From RPQJ01 sp963707145 (GTDB lineage: Bacteria; Pseudomonadota; Gammaproteobacteria; Steroidobacterales; Steroidobacteraceae), in the NCBI GenBank assembly GCA_963707145.1, contig CAVPOQ010000001.1:70953-134952 (forward strand): DNA of 64,000 nt, written 5' to 3'. This document shows positions 25,360 to 32,402 of this stretch, in pieces. Within the stretch, counting starts at the first letter, position 1. Every line of letters begins with the position of its first letter. The notes beneath the pieces were generated by a model that worked only from the letters and a program-made list of their open reading frames with translations, was not told the origin of the DNA and ran no database searches. Both the position numbers and the translations under genes were made by a program.

Positions 25360-26833
25360 GGCGAATCACGATCTGCCGGAGCTCGGCGTAGGGATTGTCT
25401 ATTCGTCGGGACTCGAGCCATTGCTCGAGTCCGACCCCGGGCTCTTCGACGTCGTCGAGATCGAGCCGCAGACGACCTGGCTCGAGAAGCCGGACCGGCC
25501 AGGAGAAATCCTGGTCCGGTCCGATGTCGATGAGCACCTTGCGAGCCTGCCGTTTCACAAGCTCGTTCACGGCATCGGGACGCCGATCGGTGGCGCCGTT
25601 GCCGGCAACCCGGCTCAGCTGCAGCTGCTGCGCGAGACGGTGAGCAAGCTCAAGGCGCCGTGGGCCAGTGAGCATCTCGCGTTCAATCTCACGCCCGGGT
25701 TCTTCACCGGATTCTTCCTGCCGCCGCGCCAGTCGCCCGCAGGCCTCGAACTGTATGCAGGCGCCATCGACCGATTCAGGGAGGCCGTAGGGGTTCCCGT
25801 CGCGATCGAGACCGGCGTGAACTACCTGCGTCCCCGGAGCGACGAGATCCCGGACGGCGAGTTCGTTGCCGAACTGGTGGAACGGGGGGACTGCGGGATC
25901 CTGCTCGATCTGCACAACATCTACGCGAACGAACGCAATGGACGGCAGACCGTTGCGCAGTTCCTGGACCAGATTCCCCTCGATCGAGTCTGGGAGATCC
26001 ACCTCGCGGGTGGCTTCGAGATGGAAGGCTACTGGCTGGATGCCCACTCGGGCGCCATCCCGGACTCCCTGTTCGCAATGTCGCAGGAGATCATTCCGCG
26101 GCTGCCGAATCTCAAGGCGATCGTGTTCGAGGTCTTCAGCTCGTTCCTGCCTGCGTTCGGACTCGATGGGGTGCGCGCGGAGATGCACCGGCTGCGGGAG
26201 CTGTGGGAACTGCGCAGGCCGGCGCTTGCGGCCCCGCGACCTTGGCGGCGGCACGCGCAGCAGGTTGTCTTTGCGAACGGTCCAGGCGTCGCGGAGTGGG
26301 AGCGTACGCTCGGCGGCCTTGCGATCGGTCGCCGTGCCGAAACGCCGCTGGGCCGGGAGCTGGGATCGGACGACGGCGTGCAGTTGATGCAGGCATTGAT
26401 CCGGGAGTTTCGCGCCTCGATGGTCGTGGGCGTCTACCGTCTCAGCTGTCGCCTGATGATGCTGGCCCTGACCCCCGACGTCTTTCGCGCGATTCTCGAG
26501 GACTTCTGGACGCGCGAGCCGCCCAGGCAATACGCGTCGTCGGAGGCGGAGGCGTTCATGGCCTACCTTCGGGCCCAGAACCTGCGCCTGCCGCAACTCG
26601 CGAAGATCGTGGAGTTCGAGAAGGCGGCGATGGACACGTTGATCGACGGCCAATCGCGAGTCGTGCAGTTCTCGTCCGATCCCTTCCCGCTGCTTCGGGC
26701 GCTCACTGACGGACGGCTGCCCGACGTCATTCCCGAGGAAGGCGACTACGAGATCGAGCTGAAGGCCGAGGGACCGGTCACCGCAACCGGTGTCGACCTC
26801 GAATACGTGCGCGGCGCGTTTCCGTTTCACTGA
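25325..26833 (+). CDS. DUF692 multinuclear non-haem iron oxidase (MNIO) with C-terminal partner-like domain
   Basis: 502 residues from ATG 25325. Residues 18-295 are a DUF692/MNIO TIM barrel, the family of MbnB, TglH and BufB, which rebuild peptide cysteines at an iron cluster. Likely metal ligands occur in order: VHGIG (His82), ASEH (Glu116/His117), AIETG (Glu162), LLDLHNIY (Asp195/His197), WEIHLAG (His226), DAHS (Asp239/His241) and VFEV (Glu269). Two usual motifs differ: HLAGH is HLAGG and LEN is IET. Residues 300-502 form a second domain whose LTPDVFRAILEDFW and FMAYLRAQNLRLPQLAKIVE segments resemble the separate DUF2063/BufC-type partner proteins, suggesting a fusion. The gene overlaps the Cys-motif protein gene by 35 bases. 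Confidence 0.85.
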   Translation: MRSSKPNSTEGEANHDLPELGVGIVYSSGLEPLLESDPGLFDVVEIEPQTTWLEKPDRPGEILVRSDVDEHLASLPFHKLVHGIGTPIGGAVAGNPAQLQLLRETVSKLKAPWASEHLAFNLTPGFFTGFFLPPRQSPAGLELYAGAIDRFREAVGVPVAIETGVNYLRPRSDEIPDGEFVAELVERGDCGILLDLHNIYANERNGRQTVAQFLDQIPLDRVWEIHLAGGFEMEGYWLDAHSGAIPDSLFAMSQEIIPRLPNLKAIVFEVFSSFLPAFGLDGVRAEMHRLRELWELRRPALAAPRPWRRHAQQVVFANGPGVAEWERTLGGLAIGRRAETPLGRELGSDDGVQLMQALIREFRASMVVGVYRLSCRLMMLALTPDVFRAILEDFWTREPPRQYASSEAEAFMAYLRAQNLRLPQLAKIVEFEKAAMDTLIDGQSRVVQFSSDPFPLLRALTDGRLPDVIPEEGDYEIELKAEGPVTATGVDLEYVRGAFPFH

Positions 26834-26890
26834 ACCGGGCGTGTCCGTCGCCTCGTTGCAGTTTGCGTGCGATGGCCGGCCCTGGAAGCC

Positions 26891-29800
26891 TCAGCGCGAC
26901 GCCGCCGATGCGAGCGGGGCCGGCAGTGCCAGGGCGCCGGGGTCGGCGGGCAAGGCCCGGCACGTCGCCCGATAGGGACGCTCGCCGAGGTAACGCGCCC
27001 ATTCGTCAGCGTCGAGATTGCGCGTCAGGCGGCGGCAGGCTTCGTCGCGGAGGTCCTCGCTGCGCCAAAGCCACAGCGCAACGTTGCCGTCAGCGCTGCC
27101 GGTGAGCAGTCGCCGACCGTCGGGGCTGAAGGCATAGTCCCTGAAGCCGGCCTCAGCCTCGATCTGGCTCAGCAGGCTGCCGGCCGGCACGCTCCAGACG
27201 CGGATCTGGCTACCGGTGCGCGTGGCCAGCACGTCACCGCGCGCGCTCAGGCGCACACCCTGGATGTCGGTCTCGTGGCGCAGGGTGGCCGTGAGCCGGC
27301 CATCGCTCAACTGCCAGACCCTGAGTTCACGCGCCTGGTCGCCGAACGAATCGCCCACGGTGAACAGGTGCCGACCGTCGGCGCTGAACTGCAGCCAGGT
27401 CAGCGAGCGATCCTCGGCAAGCCGCAGCGTACGCCGCGCAGTGGCGACGTCGAATAGATCCACGTGCAGGCGCCACGGCGAATCCTCGTCGTCACGCTGC
27501 CTGCCGCTCACGGCGAGCAGCGCACCGTCCGGTGACAGTGCGAATTCGGGTCGGTGATCGATTGAGATCCGACCCGTCTCGTGCAGCGAGGGCAGCGAGT
27601 GGACGCGGATCGTACCCACGCCGCGCGCGTCCTGATGCAGAGTCGCGATGTGCTTGCCTCCGCCGTCGAAGACGATTGCCCAAGGATCGGCGTCGTCCTG
27701 CACAGGCAGCGCCTGACCGCCGACGTTCTGCCAGACCTGCAGGCGGCGGCGCTGGCGATCCCGTGCCGCGACGTAGCGCGTGCCGATGACCACGTCCGTC
27801 GCATCGCCCACGCCGGCGAGTGCCACCGGCAACAGACCGTGCTGCAGATCGAGCAGGCTCACGGCCGGGCTGCGGGCCCGCACGACAAGGTAGCGCCCAT
27901 CGTCGCTGAAGACGAGCCGGTCGGCGCCGTACAGGCCATCGCGCCTGCCCAGCAACTCGCCGGCAGTCGACCAGAGGCGCAACTCGCCCTGGTCGTCGAC
28001 GCTGGCCAGGCGCCGACCGTCGGCCGCGATCGCGACCGCATTGACGGCGTAGATCGTGCCGCCGGAGTCAGTTCCGCCGTGGCTGATCGCGAGCACCTGG
28101 TCGCCGCTGCTGAGGCGCCACAGTTCGACCGAACCGTCCGATCCGCCCGACGCGACCAGCCGGCCCTGCGGTGCAAAGGCCACGCTCTCCGAGCCGCCGG
28201 TGTGCACCGCACGCAACCGCTCGCGGCCCGAAGGCAGATCCCACAGCCGCGCCGTGCCGTCGGACGAGCCGGTGAGCAGCTGGGTGCCGTCCGTGCTGAA
28301 CGCCAGCGCCTGCACCGGCGCCTGGTGCGGCAGGCGAGTCGCTTCCTGGCCGTTGCCGAGATCCCAGACCCGCGCCGTGCCGTCACGCCCGGCGCTGGCG
28401 AGCCACGCGCCGTCGGCGCTGAAGGCGACCTGGTCGATCCACTTGAAGTGTTCGGGTTGGCCGTCCTGGCGTCGGCCGAGGTGGGTCGCCTCGAACAATC
28501 GGCGGCCGCTCGCCACGTCGAAGACGCCCGCGCGATCGCCACTGGCGGTGGCCAGTCGGGTGCTGTCGGAGCTGAAGGCCAGGCCCAGGCCGGCGCTGCC
28601 CCAGCACCAGCGGCGCGGTGGCTGCGCGGCAGGACCCAGTTCGAGCAGGTGCACGCAGGCGCCGGTGTCGATGCCGGCAAGATGCCTGCCGTCGGGACTG
28701 AACAGCACCGCCCGCATCTCCTCGTCGCCCTCGACGCGCTGAAGCAGAGCGCCGTCGGCGAGGTTCCAGAGTCGCGCGCTGCCGTCGCGGCTGCCGGTGG
28801 CGAGCCACGGCCGCTGCGGGTGGAATGCCACGCTGACGACACTGTCGTCGTGCACGAGTCGCGCAGTCTCGCGGCCGGTGGCGGTGTCCCACAGGCGGGC
28901 AGTGTGATCGTTGCTGCCGGTGGCGAGCAGGCGGCCGTCGGCGCTGAACGCCAGGGCGAGCACTTCGGCATCGACGCCCGGAGCCTTCCAGCTGAAGCCG
29001 CCGCCCGGGACCTCCGCCACGCCACCCGGCGCGGCGTCGTGCGCCAGCGTGGCCACGCTGCGGCGCGCACCCACGTCGACCAGCTCGGCCGTGCCGTCCT
29101 CGCGCGCAACTGCCAGCCGTGCGCCATCGGGGCTGAATCCAAGCGCGCGCACGCGGCCTCGCTCCGGTGCGCTGGCGTGGCTCGACGACCACGCCACCTG
29201 CGGCAGCAGCGTGAGCGCGGCGCGCAGCGCCTGGTTGCCTTCGAACGAGGGGTGCCTGTCGACCGACTCGAGTGCCAGCAGCACCGCCAGCGGCAGACGG
29301 TCCGGGTTCTGGCGCAGCACCAGGCTGGACTGCGCCGCCAGCTGCCTCGCCAGCGCGATGCGGCCCTGTTCCACCGCTTCCGCCCGCTCGGCCTGCGCGA
29401 GTCGGCGCTGCTGTACCGCGATCAGCGCCGCGATCGACGACGCCAGCGTCAGCGCAACCAGCCCGGCCACCGCCGATCGTGCCAGCCGCCTGGTGCGCGC
29501 GAGCTGGCGCACGTCCTCGCCGTCGAGCAGGTCCTTGTCCTTGCCGTGGATGGGCGCGGCAAGGTCGAGCACTGCGGAGCGAAACGCCGGGTGCTCGAGC
29601 GTGAGGCGGGAATCGGCGTGTGCCCAGCGCAGGTCGACATGCTTGGGTTCGTCGTCGAAGCGGCCCGCCAGGCCTCCGGGCAGGGCGTCGGTGCGCGACC
29701 AGTCGAAGTCGCGCCCGTTCTCGTTCCAGTGCAGCTCCCCGGCGCTCTGCACGATCAGCAGTTGCGCGGCACCGCGGTGGGTCAGCCACCAGTCCAGCTC

Positions 29801-30049
29801 CCGGGCCACCCACTTGGAGCGCGCGGCTGCGGGGGAGGCCATCAGGACCAGGAAACGCGACTGCGACAGGGCCGCTTCGATCGACGGCCAGAGGCCGGGT
29901 TCGGCCGCCAGATTGGTCTCGTCGCGGAACACCCGCAGTGCGCGCAGCACGTACCAGGGCTTGGCCAGTCGGTGCAGCCCCGTCTGCAATGCCGGCGCCA
30001 GCACGCCATCGGCGGCGTGGCTGTAGGAGATGAACGCGTCGTACTTCAC
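26891..30049 (-). CDS. TIR domain - transmembrane - WD40 repeat protein
   Basis: 1052 residues. The TIR domain (1-140) opens with YDAFISYSHAADG. It has the BB-loop-like FRDETNLAAEPGLW and a helix ARSKWVARELDWW in which Glu84 matches the NADase catalytic glutamate. One membrane helix lies at 191-212, followed by a short coiled coil (RRLAQAERAEAVEQGRIALA). From about 290 to 1025 there are around fourteen WD40 repeats (RLLATGSNDHTARLWDTATG, LLTGSSDGTARLWDLPSG and others) making one or two propellers. Bacterial TIR domains often cleave NAD+ in antiphage defence; WD40 propellers sense partners. No second defence gene adjoins it. The start is GTG. The gene is intact, unlike several neighbours. Confidence 0.88.
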   Translation of the reverse strand: MKYDAFISYSHAADGVLAPALQTGLHRLAKPWYVLRALRVFRDETNLAAEPGLWPSIEAALSQSRFLVLMASPAAARSKWVARELDWWLTHRGAAQLLIVQSAGELHWNENGRDFDWSRTDALPGGLAGRFDDEPKHVDLRWAHADSRLTLEHPAFRSAVLDLAAPIHGKDKDLLDGEDVRQLARTRRLARSAVAGLVALTLASSIAALIAVQQRRLAQAERAEAVEQGRIALARQLAAQSSLVLRQNPDRLPLAVLLALESVDRHPSFEGNQALRAALTLLPQVAWSSSHASAPERGRVRALGFSPDGARLAVAREDGTAELVDVGARRSVATLAHDAAPGGVAEVPGGGFSWKAPGVDAEVLALAFSADGRLLATGSNDHTARLWDTATGRETARLVHDDSVVSVAFHPQRPWLATGSRDGSARLWNLADGALLQRVEGDEEMRAVLFSPDGRHLAGIDTGACVHLLELGPAAQPPRRWCWGSAGLGLAFSSDSTRLATASGDRAGVFDVASGRRLFEATHLGRRQDGQPEHFKWIDQVAFSADGAWLASAGRDGTARVWDLGNGQEATRLPHQAPVQALAFSTDGTQLLTGSSDGTARLWDLPSGRERLRAVHTGGSESVAFAPQGRLVASGGSDGSVELWRLSSGDQVLAISHGGTDSGGTIYAVNAVAIAADGRRLASVDDQGELRLWSTAGELLGRRDGLYGADRLVFSDDGRYLVVRARSPAVSLLDLQHGLLPVALAGVGDATDVVIGTRYVAARDRQRRRLQVWQNVGGQALPVQDDADPWAIVFDGGGKHIATLHQDARGVGTIRVHSLPSLHETGRISIDHRPEFALSPDGALLAVSGRQRDDEDSPWRLHVDLFDVATARRTLRLAEDRSLTWLQFSADGRHLFTVGDSFGDQARELRVWQLSDGRLTATLRHETDIQGVRLSARGDVLATRTGSQIRVWSVPAGSLLSQIEAEAGFRDYAFSPDGRRLLTGSADGNVALWLWRSEDLRDEACRRLTRNLDADEWARYLGERPYRATCRALPADPGALALPAPLASAASR

Positions 30050-30133
30050 TTTGGCCGTGGCTTGCGTGGGCTGCCGATGCGCAGCGCAGACCGTTCGTGG
30101 CGCCGGGGTGCGGCTTGCGCCGCGACGCGCGTG

Positions 30134-30736
30134 TTACTGGGCGGAGCCTGTCTTCATCCGCGCGATCGCCTCGCCCAGCTGAGCGACGTCCGTGACTTCG
30201 ACGGCGCGCGCAGCGCCCTGGCCCGGGCCGATCACGAAGATCAACGGGACGTACTCGAGGTGGATCTGCTGTCCCAGGTCGAAGTCGGCCTGCACCAGTG
30301 CCTGCAGCGTTCCGTCGGGATCCACGTCCGGGGGCAGCTGCAACTGGTGGTCCCGGGCAAACTGCTCCCCGAACTGCCGCAAGTTGTCGGGGGTGATGTC
30401 CTTCTGGTTGCGGAAGACGAAGCTGCGAAACTCGGCGCCCAGGGCCGGCGACTGCAGCGTGAAGTAACGCGCCAGCACCGCCGCGGGGAAGGCCCATGCA
30501 TGACGGGGAATCGGGAAATCGTGAATCACCAGCGGTACGTCGCTGGCCTCGGCGGCCTCGAGCAACCCGGGGTGAGTCCTCGCGCAGTCCGGACACTGCA
30601 GATCCTCGAACACGACGATCGCGACCGTCGCGCCCGCCGGCAGGGTCAGTTGCGAGCCGTCCGCCGCGCCAAATGCAGACGAGCAGAAGCCGAGGAGTCC
30701 CATCGCGAGGAGGGCGGCTGCGTGTCGAATGTTCAT
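30134..30736 (-). CDS. periplasmic DsbA-like thioredoxin-fold protein
   Basis: 200 residues. The signal peptide (MNIRHAAALLAMGLLGFC) ends near SSAFGA. The active site is LQCPDCARTHPGL, a CPDC dithiol placed after a FED strand as in DsbA/DsbG-type proteins. The insert domain holds GEQFARDHQLQLPPDVD. The cis-Pro loop is YVPLIFVIG (V-P). It probably oxidises or isomerises disulfides of exported proteins. The gene lies upstream of the divergent baseplate-like gene and about 85 bases from the TIR gene start, which is also minus strand, so those two may share a transcript. No DsbB-like gene is seen here. Confidence 0.85.
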   Translation of the reverse strand: MNIRHAAALLAMGLLGFCSSAFGAADGSQLTLPAGATVAIVVFEDLQCPDCARTHPGLLEAAEASDVPLVIHDFPIPRHAWAFPAAVLARYFTLQSPALGAEFRSFVFRNQKDITPDNLRQFGEQFARDHQLQLPPDVDPDGTLQALVQADFDLGQQIHLEYVPLIFVIGPGQGAARAVEVTDVAQLGEAIARMKTGSAQ

Positions 30737-30871
30737 GGGACCATCCAGAGGGGCGGCGGTGTCGGTCGAAACGATTCAGGGCAGAGAATACCGCGCCGAC
30801 GCTGCCCAGGCACCGGCTGGCGGCTATCCATGGCGTAGCATGGCGACGTCCTGCCGGACGGGGGAGTCGAC

Positions 30872-31642
30872 ATGCCGCTGACGGAGAAGCAATGGGCGTC
30901 GTTCGCGCGCGACCTGCAGCGCGCGCTCGTACGGGTGGCGCCTGACTGGGCCGACTCCAACGCGCACGATCCCGGCATCACGGTCCTGGAGGTGCTCAGC
31001 TACGCGATCACCGCCCTGCAGCAGCGCGGCGGTGTGCTGGACGACCGTGCGCGCGGGCTCGCGCGGAGCGTGGCCGAGCGAGCGACTGCGCTGGCATCGG
31101 CGGACGACGCCAACGACGACTGCGGCCCCGGCCTGCAGCGCGTGAACTACGCCTACGGAATGGTGCTCGGAGTCGACGACTTCAACGCCGAGCAGGACTA
31201 CTTCCGCAGGCGGTTGCAGCGGCACAACCGCCTGCTGCACGGCGCAGGCATCGCGATCGGTCTGGAGGTCAGTGCCGCGCACGACTCCACGGCAAGCCGA
31301 ATCACGGTCGCGCCCGGCCTTGCCCTGGACCCGGCAGGCAACGAGATACTCGTCGAGCATCCGGTCTGCGTTGCGCTGCCAGCGCAAGGGACCCACCTGT
31401 TCGTGCTGCTGCGCTATGTGGAGCGTCCATGCAGACTGGTACCGGTCGCCGCGACTGCGCCGGTCGATGCATCCGAAGGCGGCTCGGGAATGCAGCCGAC
31501 GCGAATCGTGGAGACCTTCGGAATTGCTCTGGCCGAGGCGACGATCGCGGCGGACGCGGTCACCATCGCCAGGCTTCGACAGGTGCGTGGTCGCTGGCGG
31601 GTGGATGCCCGCTTCGCGGCCGCGCGCCTCGGTAAGCGCTAG
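30872..31642 (+). CDS. isolated protein with baseplate/contractile-injection-type motifs
   Basis: 256 residues, no signal peptide. DWADSNAHDPGITVLEVLSY near residue 30 matches the wording found at the start of baseplate-J-like proteins of contractile injection systems. LQRVNYAYGMVLGVDDFNAE followed by QDYFRRRLQRHNRLLHG and LALDPAGNEILVEHPVCVAL match another uncharacterised domain often coded near such systems. No sheath, tube, spike or ATPase gene is nearby, so this is either a relic or an adaptor with a new job. Family links are from memory of motif wording. The ATG at 30872 lies about 135 bases from the divergent DsbA-like gene. Confidence 0.65.
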   Translation: MPLTEKQWASFARDLQRALVRVAPDWADSNAHDPGITVLEVLSYAITALQQRGGVLDDRARGLARSVAERATALASADDANDDCGPGLQRVNYAYGMVLGVDDFNAEQDYFRRRLQRHNRLLHGAGIAIGLEVSAAHDSTASRITVAPGLALDPAGNEILVEHPVCVALPAQGTHLFVLLRYVERPCRLVPVAATAPVDASEGGSGMQPTRIVETFGIALAEATIAADAVTIARLRQVRGRWRVDARFAAARLGKR

Positions 31643-31713
31643 GCGAGTGGCGGAAGCCTGCGGACTTCGTTCGCGGCACTGCGCAGACGGCACGGTCGAG
31701 GGGGAGTAAGCAC

Positions 31714-32385
31714 ATGAATACAGCACTGATTACCGGCGCGGCAGGTGGCATCGGCCGCGAGCTGGCGCGCCAGCTGGCGGCACGTGGCACGAGGTCATTG
31801 CAGTCTGCCGCAAGCCGAGTGCGGAGCTCGCGCAGCTGCCGGTGCGCGTCGAGGCGGGTATCGACATTGCGACCGATGCGGGCTGCGCCGCGCTCGCCGC
31901 GCGAGTGGCCGGCGTGCCGCTCGACCTGGTCATCCACAACGCCGGTGTGCTCTCGCAGGAGTCGCTCGATGCGCTGGATGCCGATGCGCTCGGGCGCATC
32001 CGCCTGCAGTTCGAGGTCAACGCGCTCGCGCCGCTGCGCCTGACCGCTCTGCTGGCACCGCAGCTCGCCAGCGGGTGCCAGGCTGGTGCTGATCACGAGC
32101 CGCATGGGCTCGATCACGGACAATACGTCCGGTGGCTACTACGGTTATCGCATGTCGAAGGCGGCACTGAACGCCGCCGGCCGTTCACTCGCGCACGACC
32201 TCGCCCCGCGGGGCGTGGCGGTCGCGATCCTGCACCCGGGCTTCGTGCAGACCCCGATGACCGGGGGGCGTGGCGACGTCGACGCCGCCACGGCCGCCCG
32301 CAATCTGCTCGCACGCATCGACGAACTCACGCCCGCGACCAGCGGCCGTTTCCTGCACGCCAACGGCGCGCCGCTTCCCTGGTAG
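31714..32385 (+). CDS. short-chain dehydrogenase/reductase, two compensating frameshifts
   Basis: Bridging two breaks gives an SDR of about 223 residues. Frame one has the Rossmann start ALITGAAGGIGRELARQLAARG. A break at about 31788-31794 leads into HEVIAVCRKPSAEL and LDLVIHNAGVLSQESLDALD (the NNAG-type motif as HNAG). A second break at about 32072-32082 restores the first frame for LVLITSRMGSITDN and YYGYRMSKAALN, which carries the catalytic Tyr-x-x-x-Lys. VAILHPGFVQTPMTGG follows. All active-site residues are thus present but never in one frame. It is probably an NAD(P)-dependent carbonyl reductase, similar to C-factor-like SDRs. Two opposite single-base errors in 300 bases suggest assembly noise. 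Confidence 0.75.
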
Positions 32386-32402
32386 CCGCCAACTGGTAGC
32401 CG

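Noticed and set aside
26891..30049. Reading the WD40 repeats as a tandem DNA repeat or mobile element
   Set aside because: The similarity is at protein level with normal WD40 spacing; the DNA copies are too diverged to be a recent repeat.
27581..30838. A 1085-codon plus-strand open frame opposite the TIR-WD40 gene
   Set aside because: Low-complexity Ala/Arg/Gln-rich antisense frame; the minus strand has clear TIR and WD40 motifs.
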